Below, in pieces: positions 42,215 to 53,850 of a DNA stretch of 64,000 nt (position 1 is the stretch's first letter; every line of letters starts with the position of its first letter). The DNA comes from Mesostigma viride. Taxonomy: Eukaryota > Streptophyta > Mesostigmatophyceae > Mesostigmatales > Mesostigmataceae. Location: the NCBI GenBank assembly GCA_009746045.1, contig RPFO01000080.1:3576251-3640250 (forward strand), read 5' to 3'. Below the pieces are notes generated by a model. The model was not told the DNA's origin. It did not search any database and was given only the letters and a program-made list of their open reading frames with translations. The translations under genes and the position numbers were made by a program.

Positions 42215-44901
42215 TTAATTAACTAAACACGTGCTCCCGTTGGGGAGTCACGGAGCACCGATGTGCTTTTTATCCCTGTGTGTGCACAACAGGAGAAAGG
42301 GCAGAGACCCCCAGTCTCCTTCATGCCAAAGGCATGCCACAGCTGCATTCGGGCGCGCTAGCTAAAAGGACATGCTACCGATCCGGCAAACTGTGGGTGC
42401 AATAAGACGCATGTGAGCGTGGCATAACAAGTAGCGTGGTGGGCAAGTAATCTGAACATAGCCAGGGCGTAGCATGGCTGTACTAGGACTAGGCTAAGGC
42501 TATGGCTGGGTGTGTATACCGTGCGTTGGCGGCACGTGACTAGGTATGTTGGCACAGCTAGGCAAACCGATTCTAAGCATGGCTGCGCCTTAGCGGCAGT
42601 GACTCCAATGGATACAAGCTACTAAGGGCTATTGCTACTAGCCCGCTGGGGGCGTCCACATCTTGTGGTTGATCATCAGGTCCCCGCCCCTCCAGTACAC
42701 CTTGGGCTTCTGGGGGTCCTGCTTATGGCGGAGGTATTCCGGCCACAGGTCGCGTCGCTGCTGTTGCTGAGCGGGGGTCAGGTCGTCATCCAGAGTCCAG
42801 GTGAGGTCGTGCAACCTCTTGCGACGAGAGAGGAACCGCTGCTTATCCTCAGGGGAGGGGAAGGTGAGCAGGACTGGTGGGGGAGCCGCCTTGTCCCGTG
42901 AGTGGGGAAGGCGGTGGCACCCACGCAGTTCTACCCCACCTACCAGCTGCCCATGAGGGTAAGAAGCTGGTTCTTGAGCTCGTCAGCAAGGGAGGTTGAC
43001 GTCTAATGTACCTGGCTTCTGGGGGAAGCGACGTAGCACCACTCGGCACTCGCGGCGAGCGCGGTCGGTGACCTCCCTTTGCTGGGCCTGGCGGTGGTCC
43101 TCCGACTCCTGGAGCTTCGTGGCCGCGATGGCGTCGGTGGTGGAGGCGGTCGCTGACCGCAGCAGGTCCGCGTAGGAGAGCGGCGGGAGGTCACCAGCAT
43201 CCTGGCGGGGTGGCTAGCTGGGATGCAATGGTGGCCGTCTGCTCCGCGTTCTTGGGGACCTGTGTGGCCAGGGCCTCGGTGTGGGCGGTGATGGCCTCAA
43301 GCTTCTTCATGAGCACGCCGCACGTGCCCTCCACCTGGTTAAGGCGATCGAGAGACAAGTACAGCATGCGTTTCCGAAGCTTGCGCCGCGGTGTGCAGCG
43401 TCGTGAACTGGGGCTGGAGCTTGTGGACGACCTTGGTTTCCACATTGGAGACCCGGGCCTCCACCGTGTTGAGCGTCGAATTCGCGTTCAGCGATATCAG
43501 ATGTCAGATCTGACGGTCAGCCCTTCTCGGCCAGCGGCCAGGTCACGTGCTCCTCCAGCACTGCGGGATGTCATCCTTGCAGAGGGAGGGAGCCGATGGG
43601 GCTGCCGGCTGCTCGGTGGCTGGGGTGCGGAGCGCTCGGCCGATGTCGCCGAGGCTGACTGAGCTGCATGGTATTGGCTGGTCAAGATAAACAGGCGTTG
43701 GCTTGGTTCGTCAAAGGTGTAGAGCCAGGACGTGTCGCGGTAGTCGATAGCCGCCTCCCCCTTCTGGGGCACGGAGAGCTTCCGTTCCTGTGCGAGGAAC
43801 TGGAGGACCTCGAATCTTCCTGCGGCGACAGCCGGCCTGCCACTTGAGGAGGGAGAACGCTCCGTCGCCGGGCAGGAATTTGCTCCACTTGTGGCGGTCG
43901 TGGCATGGTTTCTTGGGCTCAGGCGAGGCGCTTGGCGATGGGGCTGCTGGCGATGGTACGTTGGCGAGCCCAGGATTTGCACAGCAACTCGTCAGCAGAG
44001 CTTGTGAGCTCCTGGTCTTGCTGGCTGGAATGACCCTAGGCTGCTGGCTAGCAACCTTTATCCTCACACCAGGCCTACGACCCTCGATACTAAGGCTCGC
44101 CACTCGTCGTGACGACCAAGGTTCGTGTGTGAAGACGCTCGTTGCCTCGTTGAGCCTCGAGCTATATGCAACCTCGTTCCATCCTTGTTCCTCGGTCATG
44201 AGCAACGCTGTGCAACGCTACCTTGCCAGAGCCTCGTATCGCTGCCCTGCATCCTTGTTGCAGGCAGCATACAGGAATCTCTGGCTATCCTGTGTCTAGG
44301 ACAGCACAGGACCTGCCACAGTCCTGCATGGACTTACATCCTTGCAGACCTGCTGGCTGGCTACTGGCTTCTACTAGCCACAGGACCGTTGCGTCCTCAG
44401 TACACTGTGTCCCAGTCACGTGAGGGTTCAGGCTAAGCCTGTGCAGGCACGGCCTGCCACGTGTCCTGTCCACTATGCCCTGAGAGTGCACCGCCCTCGC
44501 TCGCTGGTCGGCAGTACTTCGGGACCTGATATCTCTCTAGTCCCTCGTCTGTTCTAGGCGGTTGACACGGCGTTGGAAAGGTCTCCTCAACCTGCATCCA
44601 TCTAGCACATTGGTGCCCCAATATGCTAACTCCAGGCGGCTGGGCAAGGACGATGGCATGTGGGTTGGGCTGGGAGCCGGAAAGCTCCTTTTCCAAACCC
44701 CGTTTTGCTTTTGGGGTCGTCATAGCTGCTTGTCACGTGAGTAACTTTGGCAATACTGCGTTTCGGCCATAACCGATTATACTGGCGTGTGCGTCTGAAA
44801 AAAGCGCATGGAATGCAAGTGGTTTGACCGAATTCGGGTCTCAGATGCAAAAGATCTGAACTTTGCCGTCAGCCATACCGCCGTCAGCCATTTTCGTTTG
44901 G
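42215..44901 (-). mobile_element. 2.69-kb LINE-derived ORF1-only element, with TSD
   Basis: The 9-bp duplication CTTGCTTAA lies at 42206-42214 and 44902-44910. The 3' tail (TTAAT repeats) is at the left end, so it is on the minus strand. From its 3' end: tail, about 420 bp UTR, ORF1 C-terminus (PEDKQRFLSRRKRLHDLTW-type, DDDLT-Q4-RRDLWPEYL), a coiled-coil part, then frames with FEVLQFLAQERKLSVPQKGE near 43750. Several frameshifts. I find no reverse transcriptase, so it looks like an ORF1-only (half-LINE) unit. The 3' 790 bp is about 95% identical to the plus-strand copy at 53066-53839. Confidence 0.8.
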
Positions 44902-44910
44902 CTTGCTTAA

Positions 44911-45610
44911 GCATCACACCACCTCCACCACCTCCACCATCGCGGCACAACTCATCAAGCAACAAGCCCTCGACCTTCGCGAGGAGGCCGACATCACCCA
45001 GCGCAGCCACAATGTCATCGTCAAGCACTTCGACCAGCCGGCAGGTGAGACCTCGACGAGCCTTCTCACGGCATTTAAGCGCGACATTCTTGCCCCCATG
45101 CAACTGGTGAGCTGCGGATGTCGGCTGTCCGGCGCCTCCCCTGTGCGCGGGGTAAGGCTGGCCCGGCACCCGTGCTCCTCACATGGCGGACAAGCTGGCG
45201 TTCCTTAAATGCCGCAAGAAGCTCTCGGAGACTCGCTTCACGCTGGACGACGACTTGACCCTGGCCCAGCAAGAGCGGCGACGCGAGCTATTGTGTTAAT
45301 TAATTAATTAAACTCGTGCTCCCGTTGCATGGGGAGTCACGGAGCACCGAAGTGCTTTTAATCCCTGTGTGTGCACAACAGGAGAAAGGGCAGAGACCCC
45401 CAGTCTCCTTCATGCCAAAGGCATGCCACAGCTGCATTCGGGCACGCTAGCTAAACGGACGCGAGCTATGGCCGACCTACCTTCATGCAGCTCCGGCAGA
45501 GCGCAGGGGGGAAGCCGGTATACTGGAGGGGGGCGGTCATCCACGTTGACCACAAGCCCTGGCAGGCACCTCCTGCCACCTCAGACTAGGGAATATATAC
45601 CAGTAGTGTA
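44911..45610 (+). pseudogene. LINE ORF1-like gene, part 2 (plus strand)
   Basis: Continues from 42214: KHHTTSTTSTIAAQLIKQQA, then the coiled coil (LDLREEADITQRSHNVIVKH), a conserved LDDDLTLAQQERRRELW stretch, and the C-terminus after the small insertion at 45292-45457. Frameshifts near 45105 and 45480 show decay. Joining 42214 to 44911 restores WADLLKHHTT. Confidence 0.7.
45292..45457 (-). mobile_element. 166-bp truncated LINE 3' end with 12-bp TSD
   Basis: GACGCGAGCTAT is duplicated at 45280-45291 and 45458-45469. The insert is only the TTAAT tail plus about 145 bp of the 3' UTR of the same subfamily as 42215-44901, on the minus strand. It interrupts the plus-strand ORF1 copy inside the RRRELW motif. 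Confidence 0.88.
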
Positions 45611-45689
45611 GATTAGTCAGGCTTAGCCTAGCATGTGGCCCACGCGCATGTGCGCCCATACATAATGGCCCCCATGGATGATGCCTTCA

Positions 45690-45870
45690 GAATTTAGCCA
45701 AGCCATGCCTATTCACCACCCCCCTCCAGTATACCGGCTTCTTCCCTGCTGTCAGACTGCCGGAGCCGGAGGTAGGTCGGCCATAGCTAGCTCCCGTCGC
45801 CGTTATTGCTGCGCGCCGGGCCGTCAAGTCGTCGTCCAGCGTGTAGGGAGTCGATCCTATCGAGATGCTT
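45690..45870 (-). pseudogene. LINE ORF1 C-terminal fragment
   Basis: Minus-strand frames read an LDDDLT remnant followed by GKKPVYW-type sequence, as in the copies nearby, with indels. Only about 180 bp is recognisable. Confidence 0.55.
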
Positions 45871-46249
45871 GCGACTTTTGAGGAACATGCAGAAGCTTGT
45901 CCGCCTTAATTTTACTCATTTAAAGGCGGTGGTCAAGCAGCAGCGGGGGTCTCACTGCTGCATGCCCAGCCATAATCTCTGGCCTGCACTGCATGGTTAT
46001 TATCTCTTGCATGCAGCTGCATGGATGAAACGCTAGTAACTCCGGGTTGTCTCCCTATCGAGTAGGATGGTCGATCCTACAGCCGTATGCCCATATCTAG
46101 TTTACTATTCCGGTTGCTTGCCTCGACAGTATGCCCATATAGTACTCTTCCATCACCAAGGCTACACATTTCCATCACCATTCATATTCATCATCCTGAA
46201 CGACTCGAACACGCGGACAAGATAACGGCAGCTAGGCTCGAGCTACCAT

Positions 46250-47985
46250 GGTCCGGACTCCATCAACCTTCGGCTCACCCTCCCCAAGAGTGCAGTCTTT
46301 TCGCCCCAGGGGGACAGTCTGCTCTGGCTTCCCCGCGGCTATCCCGGGGGCATAGGCGCGGGCGCGCGGTTTGTCGTGCCTGGGCGTCCCTGTGGGACGT
46401 GACCCTGACTACGTCGAAGAGGAGCTCCAGGCCCGACCGTGGAACAGCGCACCCATGTCCTCGAGACTTGGGCGCGCCTCAAGGACCCCCAGACCAAATG
46501 GCTCCTCCTGTGGTTTTGCGCCCACCCGCGGGTGGTTCACTGGCTCTGTGGCGCTCCCCCCCACTTGGTGCGGCTTGCCGCGGAAGGCCACGACGAGCGC
46601 ATTTAGGCCGCCTCGCAGGTGCTCCTTCCCGGCCCTAGCCTGCCAGCTCACTCCATGCGCTTGGCCACCCTCCCCTGCCGCATGGGCGGGTGTGGGCTCA
46701 CCCGCGCCGCCCGCCTCGCCCCCGCCGCCTTCCTTGGCTCTGTTGCTCAGGCCGGCCTGGGCGGAGATCCGCCGGTTGGTCCCCAGCGCCGTCAGCGCCA
46801 TTCCCGACTTGGTCACCCCATCTCCCTTCCCCTTTGTGCAGGCTGTGCAGGATTCTTATTACCGGCTCGGGATCCAGAAGGCCTGCGACCTCGTCCGCAC
46901 CGCCCAGGCCGCCGTCCACCGTCGCCTGCCCCGGGGCACGCCTGGCGTGTCCACTGTCGTCAGTCTAGTGTCTTCCGGCCTGCCTGCGTTCATGAAAAGC
47001 AACAAAAGACCTACGCGGGTATACTACACTGTGTCGACTGGATGGGTCTGCATGCGAGCTTGAACGATCAGGGGATCGAAGGCTTGGCTTCACTCCGTTT
47101 CCCTTGAGGGGAGCGTGGGGTCCGCATTCCTGCGCGCCCTCCCCATGAGCCCTTTGTTCACGCTGGTTCCGGCCCTTTACGCCATCGCTCTCCGCCACCA
47201 GCTGAACATTTGCCCCGCAACCTCTCATCACAGCGGGTGCGTCCTGCGGCAGCTGCGGGCTTAATTGCTCTCGATACTACTGGGACGCACTACATCACGT
47301 ACACCGCGTGCATGGGTCGGGCCAGCAGAACCAGAACTGGTTCCTCTATCTCCATACCGCTCTCCTCCCGGGGTGGGATGTGCCTGCATGGTTCGGTCGG
47401 TCTTTCCCCACTCCACCATCAATTACTGCAACTGTCGACGCGGGGATGGGGCCGCCCTCTACTCACCCAACTATCGCCCCGACATTACCGTGCTTGACTA
47501 TACGACGGCCAGGGTTGCCACCTGCTCATCGATGTCTCCGTGGCTCGGCCGCTCTCTGGTCGCCACATCCTCCAGGCGGCTGTGGATGCCGGCGCCGCTG
47601 CCGCTGTGGCTGAGCGCGACAAGTTTGCCTCCTACGGCAATGTGGGGCCCCACCGGGTCATCCCGGCCTTTGTCCTTCAGAGGATCGATCGAGTTCGGGG
47701 CCATGGGCCCCAAGACAGCGGAGTTTTTCCACGAGTGCTGCCATGCAGCGCCGTGATCAAGACCGCCTCGACCTCGAGGGTCATGCAGACCACCCCATGG
47801 TCTGCCCGCACGTGGTCCTCGTATTGGCGGCAGCGCCTGTCACTCGCCCTCACTCGCACCGTGGCTGATGATGTGCTATTCCGCCGCATACACCCGGCCG
47901 GCCGACTTTGTCGCGACCCATGCGGTCTAGATCCCTCCCAGGCCTGCATGGTGGGCCGGCAGCCATGTTGCTGCGTGTCGTAGTT
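46250..47985 (+). pseudogene. Decayed LINE ORF2 C-terminal half
   Basis: Frames on the plus strand keep typical LINE signals in order: CLGVPVGRDPDYVEEELQAR (thumb region), MRLATLPCRMGGCGLTRAAR, QKTYAGILHCVDWMGLHASL, and a C-terminal part parallel to 49567-50534 (YSPNYRPDITVLDY, then LLIDVSVARPL). At least four frameshifts. The palm domain of the reverse transcriptase is missing, so it is 5'-truncated. Homologous to, but clearly diverged from, the two intact tails at 49567 and 50902. Confidence 0.75.
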
Positions 47986-48662
47986 TTGTGATGTAGTTAG
48001 TTGTACCTTGTGCAGCTGGCGTGATCCTGGCTTGGATGTCCGTGTCAGATCACTATTAATTTCTTCAGGGTTCTTCTTCTTTTCCGGGTTTTCCTTATGT
48101 TGCATGCCCCTCTCCGGCACCTCCGTAACTTATGATTCTCAATGAATATATATCGTCGAGGCAAGAAGCAACCATTAATTACATCCAATTAACATTGCGC
48201 ACCAATGTATTGCGCTGAATGTAAGACGATGCTATATCGGCCTCTCCGGGCGCACGTGGAGAGGACTACTAGCTACAATAAATTTCTTTATGTTCGCCAC
48301 CAACCGTTACAGGCCACGGTATAATGGTTGTTGCAGGTGGGGGGCTCTACGATTTGAGTAAAAGGGTGTGATTTCCGGCGCTGGGCCCACTGACGATTCC
48401 CCTTGGGTGCCGGCAAGCAGCTTCCTGACACTGGGGAAGCTGTGTTTTCAGTCGGACAAGTTACGTCAGGGAAGGAGCCATACAGGCCAGGGCCAGCGGC
48501 TACGGTGGAAAGAATCACAGGCGGAGGCGAATCTGCCTTCAACGTGGAGATGGCTAGCGCGGGGTGCCAGGGTAGCCCATAACTGCCAGGAGCCTGACAG
48601 CGGACCCGATCTTTCGGCCTAGCTGTGCATGCATGGCCAGACGGGAGTTTCGGGGCCGGAGC

Positions 48663-48702
48663 AAATCTTGGTGGGAGGAGCGCGCTCCTCCCACCAAGAT
48701 TT
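48663..48702. repeat. Perfect 40-bp palindrome
   Basis: AAATCTTGGTGGGAGGAG, then CGCG, then the reverse complement. No spacer, so it could extrude as a cruciform. It directly abuts the hairpin at 48702-48760. Confidence 0.95.
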
Positions 48703-48760
48703 TCTTTGCTGAAAAACTGGGCCAAGATCTTCATCATGGCCCAGTTTTTCAGCAAAGAAT
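48702..48760. repeat. 23-bp-arm hairpin
   Basis: The arm TTCTTTGCTGAAAAACTGGG and its continuation CCA is repeated inverted at about 48737-48759, with a 12-base loop. Together with the preceding palindrome it makes about 100 bp almost wholly self-complementary. Confidence 0.93.
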
Positions 48761-49566
48761 GTTTGCCTGGCGGGGCTGAAATTCTGGCTGTTTTACCGCC
48801 TTTTTTTTATCCTGTATGAAGCATTAAAGGAAAGGCAATAAAGAGTTCGGTTCAGCCAGGGGGGCATATCTATGCCATAAAAGTTTCCTACAATAACACA
48901 AGCCCTGGTCGGGGCTTTGGCTAAGCAGTTTCCAAGCCAAGGCCTTGGTAGGGTAGAGGGCCCATCGCCACAATGGCTTCAATGTCGGGAAATCCCAGCC
49001 TCAGGGGTGGCGCTGGTGAGGGTGGTTTTACCGGATTAGGATACGTTTGCACGGCTTCAAATGTATCCTTAATGCACCATTGGCAAACATGGTTTCTGGA
49101 CATGGTCGATATCATTCATATGTTTGGCAAGCATGATCATATCATGCTTGCCAAAGATGTTGTCTCTTTTCATATTTCACACATATATTATCGGCCTCGG
49201 CGTGCCATGCTTCCACGTTTGTTGTCTCTTTTCATATATTGTAAATATGATCAATAAAATTCCAAACATGACCATGTTGGAGACTTCAAGTGGAGCATCA
49301 TGATTACTGTTTTCACTATTACGTAACCCATGGTTCATGTTAACATGCATGGCATAATGAGCAATCCTATTGACCCCTGCATGTGACTAATGGTGAAGTT
49401 AATAACGTTATACATCGTGGCACGTCACTATAGCATCAAGTTGCATCATGGTGCATAAAGTAGTTTAGCACTGAGTTGGCATGCCAACACCAGGTACACT
49501 AAATAAATTAAAACCAGAATTGATAAACGACCCAGTATCCAAATACAGTATCCATATATATGCAGG

Positions 49567-50534
49567 CCTGTTCTCCCGTCCGTGCCGCTCAGGCGGTACA
49601 GCGCCACCTCCCTCGCGGCACTCCCTCGGTCGCCTCCGTTCAATCTCCCGCCGCATTCCCTGCTCGCGTCATCGATAAACACCAGAAAACCTACGCGGGT
49701 ATTCTGCACACGGCTGATTGGATTGCTCTTTTCGCGGACCTCAACGCCCAGGGACGTGCGTGGCTGTTCTCGCTTTCCTTGCGGAGTGTGGGCTCGGCGT
49801 ACCTTCGTGCTCTTCCCATGGCCCCCCCATTCGCCTTGGCTCCCAGCCACTACTCGGTGGCGCTCCGGCACCAGCTATTTGCCCCGCAGCCTCTTGTTCC
49901 GGCCGGGCGGCCTTGTGGTAGCTGTGGGCAGCCGCTGGATCCCACGGGGACTCACTACCTTGCCTGCATGGGGGGCCAACAGAATCAGAATTGGTATTTG
50001 TATTTGCACACTGTCCTCCTGACGGTGGTGCTCGCCATGATTCGGTCGGTTTTCCCCCACGCGAACATCCGGTCCGAGGATGCGGATGGCGCTGCCTTCT
50101 ATTCCCCCAACCACCGGCCTGACATCGTGGTGCTGGACTTTGAGGGGGGTGGCCGGCATCTGCTTATTGACGTTTCGGTGGCGCGGCCCTTGGCTCTTAG
50201 CCACGTGGCTGGGGCCTCCCTCACGGCAGGTTACACGGCGGACCGGGCGGAGCGGGCCAAGCTCCTGGCCTACGGCGACGTCGGGCACCATCGTGTGGTG
50301 CCCTTTGTCCTGGAGGAGTTTGGGGCCATGGGGCCCCTGACCTCCGCCTTCTTCAAGGAGTGTTGCCGGCTCCGGGAGGACCGGCTGGACCTGGAGGGCC
50401 AGCGGGCCCCATGGTCGGCGCGGACCTGGACGTCATATTGGCGTCAGCGCTTGTCGGTGGCGCTGACTCGGGCCATGGCGGACATCATGCTCCGCCGTAC
50501 GCGGGCTGATTTTGCGGTGCAGCAGGGCTATTAG
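49567..50534 (+). CDS. LINE ORF2 C-terminal fragment with PD-(D/E)XK-like nuclease
   Basis: About 322 residues without a start of their own: QKTYAGILHTADWIALFADL, a CGSCGQPLDPTGTHYLAC zinc-finger-like motif, then RPDIVVLDFEGGGRHLLIDV, where the spaced acidic residues and LIDVSV fit the PD-(D/E)XK restriction-endonuclease-like fold found at the C-terminal end of some non-LTR retrotransposons. The frame stays open to TAG 50532-50534, so the insertion is young. It is a dead fragment as it stands, lacking reverse transcriptase. Confidence 0.75.
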
Positions 50535-50674
50535 GTTCCTCCCGTTAGGCGTTTCCATTGGTCTTATCGTACTTCGTAGTATAGAGCTTTGACATGGCTC
50601 TGTATATAGGTTTATAGCTGGGCGTTTGCTTTGGTTTGAGTGATTTCACTCTGCTGTAAGTAATTATATTTTTA
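49567..50674 (+). mobile_element. 5'-truncated LINE with 13-bp TSD
   Basis: ATATATATGCAGG is duplicated at 49554-49566 and 50675-50687. The insert holds the ORF2 C-terminus, a 3' UTR (GGTTCCTCCCGTTAGG...) and an AT-rich end. A different LINE family from the ORF1-only units, as its 3' UTR and tail differ. Confidence 0.88.
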
Positions 50675-50901
50675 ATATATATGCAGGTCGTACTACAGGT
50701 ACAGCCACGGCTGCCACGCGGCTTCTGCAGCGATCACGCTCTTTCTCCTAGACAATTGCTCTACTGGTCCCTGCAGGTCGGTCGACTTGGACCATGATGC
50801 GTCAAGAACAGTTAATTGACGGACTTAAACAAGATGTTTGTCTACATGCAGCTGTCTGCACCTAACTAACGCGAAACCGCGTGCTACCAAATATAGGGGG
50901 A

Positions 50902-51690
50902 TGCCCCGCAGCCTCTTGTTCCGGCCGGGCGGCCTTGTGGTAGCTGTGGGCAGCCGCTGGATCCCACGGGGACTCACTACCTTGCCTGCATGGGGGGCCA
51001 ACAGAATCAGAATTGGTATTTGTATTTGCACACTGTCCTCCTGACGGTGGTGCTCGCCATGATTCGGTCGGTTTTCCCCCACGCGAACATCCGGTCCGAG
51101 GATGCGGATGGCGCTGCCTTCTATTCCCCCAACCACCGGCCTGACATCGTGGTGCTGGACTTTGAGGGGGGTGGCCGGCATCTGCTTATTGACGTTTCGG
51201 TGGCGCGGCCCTTGGCTCTTAGCCACGTGGCTGGGGCCTCCCTCACGGCAGGTTACACGGCGGACCGGGCGGAGCGGGCCAAGCTCCTGGCCTACGGCGA
51301 CGTCGGGCACCATCGTGTGGTGCCCTTTGTCCTGGAGGAGTTTGGGGCCATGGGGCCCCTGACCTCCGCCATCTTCAAGGAGTGTTGCCGGCTCCGGGAG
51401 GACCGGCTGGACCTGGAGGGCCAGCGGGCCCCATGGTCGGCGCGGACCTGGACGTCATATTGGCGTCAGCGCTTGTCGGTGGCGCTGACTCGGGCCATGG
51501 CTGACATCATGCTCCGCCGTACGCGGGCTGATTTTGCGGTGCAGCAGGGCTATTAGGTTCCTCCCGTTAGGAGTTTCCATTGGTCTTATCGTAGTATAGA
51601 TATATTTGACATGGCTCTGTATAGAGGTTTATAGCTGGGCGTTTGCTTTGGTTTGAGTGATTTCACTCTGCTGTAAGTAATTATATTATT
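50902..51690 (+). mobile_element. Second 5'-truncated LINE copy with 13-bp TSD
   Basis: AAATATAGGGGGA is duplicated at 50889-50901 and 51691-51703. The 789 bp match 49885-50670 at about 99% (for example TTC to ATC in the FFKECC region), starting at CCCCGCAGCCTC. It encodes the same nuclease-like domain to stop 51554-51556. Same family, shorter copy. Confidence 0.92.
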
Positions 51691-51703
51691 AAATATAGGG
51701 GGA

Positions 51704-52130
51704 AATGCATGAGTAACACATGTCAACGCACAACCGGTGGAAATCACGCGATACCAACCGCGGCAACAGTGGTGTGAACATAGCGGGCACTGACATGCAA
51801 CAAAGCACCAGCAGCGGCATCAGTAGCAAATTGTAGTTAAGCGGAACAATAGCCACTACATCAATGCAACAACACATCAGCCCAGCAACACAGCAGCAGC
51901 ATGACCGTAGCACAGCAGCAGAACAACTGTAGCACATCAACACGGCCGCATAGCAGGAGCACAAGTCAGCACAGCAGCAACTTAGTATGCCGATTCCTGA
52001 ATTTCCTATCTGACAGTGGACTATAGTCCATTGATAGGAAACTCACGAATAGGCGGCACTAGCTCAGCAGCACGGCAGCAATGCAGCAGTGCATCAACAC
52101 AGCAGCACGGCAGCAGCACGACAGCAATAC
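51704..52130. repeat. CAGCA-rich imperfect repeat and hairpin
   Basis: About 400 bp built from CAGCA, CATCA and ACAGCAG units with no fixed period. In it, 51990-52053 forms an imperfect inverted repeat (18 of 22 arm bases matching) around the palindrome TGGACTATAGTCCA at 52017-52030. Confidence 0.75.
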
Positions 52131-53054
52131 ATCAGCGGCACGGCCGCAGCATGCAATCATTGCAGCAACACATCAGCACAACAGCACAACAGCAGCACGG
52201 CAGCAATGCAGCAGCAGCACATGAGCAGCTCAATGACAACAACGCTGCTAATTGCGCTGCAGCAGTCGTCGTCGTCGTCATCGTCATCGGCAAGGATGAG
52301 CGCAGCCTTGCTTCCGACGCCGGGAGGCGCCTGCGTTGTTGTTCTCCGCCACATCGTCGCTGGGTGGAACCATCTCGCGCATTCGAGCCTCGGCCAGGGT
52401 GATATCCGGCGCTTGCAACGCAGGGACGACCTGGCACACCGGGGCACCCGCAGATCTGTGCCTCCAGCTCGTGGAGAGGCACGCAATAAACCGCGTCCTC
52501 CTCCCAACTGGCACCCCAGTACATGGCTACCATGTCGTTTTGCGTGTCGACAACAGCGACACGACCATGGTACCTGCCGTCCCGGCTTTCGGTGCGACCG
52601 TCCGCGGATGTCACACGCTCCGACGCCCAATGACACACGACTTGCCCTACGAGGTTGCGGCTGCCACTCTTGACCTGCAGCGTTATGCCTTCCCAGCATG
52701 CCTTCGCCATGCCGACGATGCCCTTCGAGCATTCAGCATCTTGCCACTTCACGACCGGGTGTTCCGCGTCATAGGGCACCTCCTTCCGGCGCCTTTAGGC
52801 ACTCCTTGGTGAGCTTTTTGTTCGCACCCGAGGAGACTCCATGGGGCGGAATTGCCCACCACTTGTGTCAAGACGAGGTCTGACGCGGTGATGATCACCG
52901 TGTGCGCCGCAGTGGTTGGCAGATGGGGCCATTGCGCAATGTCTGGGTTCCACGGGTGCCACGTGTCATGCAAATTCTTAGCGCGGTATGCAAAGAGCTC
53001 AATAGAAGGTTGGCCGCCATCCTCCTTCGCAACCACCTCCTTGTTGATGATGCC
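52131..53054 (-). pseudogene. Second DDE-transposase gene, C-terminal part
   Basis: Minus-strand continuation of the gene at 53851-59600 after the LINE at 53066-53839: FGIINKEVVAKEDGGQPSIE and, after a frameshift near 52780, GRVAVVDTQNDMVAMYWGAS and VYCVPLHELEAQI, then serine/threonine low complexity from the adjacent CAG-like repeat. The SH3-like look of the last part is uncertain. The true end is not clear. Confidence 0.6.
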
Positions 53055-53065
53055 AAAGAGGACTG

Positions 53066-53839
53066 TCAACCTTGCTGACGAGCTCAAGAACCAGCTTCTT
53101 ACCCTCATGGGCCTGGTAGGTGAGGTAGAACTGCGCGGGTGCCACCGCCTTCCCCACTCACGGGACAAGGCGGCTCCCCCACCAGTCCTACTCACCTTCC
53201 CCTCCCCTGAGGATAAGCAGCGGTTCCTCTCTCGTCGCAAGCGGTTGCACGACCTCACCTGGACGCTGGATGACGACCTCACCCCCGCTCAGCAACAGCA
53301 GCGACGCGACCTGTGGCCGGAATACCTCCGCCATAAGCAGGACCCCCAGAAGCCCAAGGTGTACTGGAGGGGCGGGGACCTGATGATCAACCACAAGATG
53401 TGGACGCCCCCAGCGGGCTAGAATAGCAATAGCCCTAGCTTGTAACCATTGGCGTCACTGCCGCTAAGGCAGCCATGCCTAGAATGTTGCCTAGCTGTGC
53501 CAACACACCTAGTCACGTGCCGCCAACGCACGGTACACAACCAGCCATAGCCTTAGCCTAGTCCTAGTACAGCCATGCTACGCCCTGGCTATGTTCAGAT
53601 TACCTGCCCACGCTCCTTGCTATGATATGCTCACATGGGTCTTATTGCACCCACAGTTTGCCGGATCGTTAGCCTGTCCTTTTAGCTAGCCGCGCCCGAT
53701 TGCAGCTGTGGCATGCCTTTGGCATGAAGGAGACTGGGGGTCTCTGCCCTTTCTCCTGTAGTGCACACACAGGGATTAAAAGCACTTCGGTGCTCCGTGA
53801 CTCCCCAACGGGAGCACGAGTTTAATTAATTAATTAATT
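53066..53839 (+). mobile_element. Truncated ORF1-only LINE with 11-bp TSD
   Basis: AAAGAGGACTG is duplicated at 53055-53065 and 53840-53850. Plus-strand ORF1 C-terminus (LLTFPSPEDKQRFLSRRKRL, TWTLDDDLTPAQQQQRRDLW, stop 53419-53421), 420-bp UTR, TTAAT tail. The interrupted minus-strand transposase frame closes to WTPVLFGIINKE when it is removed. Confidence 0.92.
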
Positions 53840-53850
53840 AAAGAGGACTG

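Larger units (their letters stand above)
47986..49553. other. Intergenic, with a palindrome and a hairpin
   Basis: No gene is supported. The region contains the structures at 48663-48702 and 48702-48760, plus low-GC sequence from 48800 on. Confidence 0.4.
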
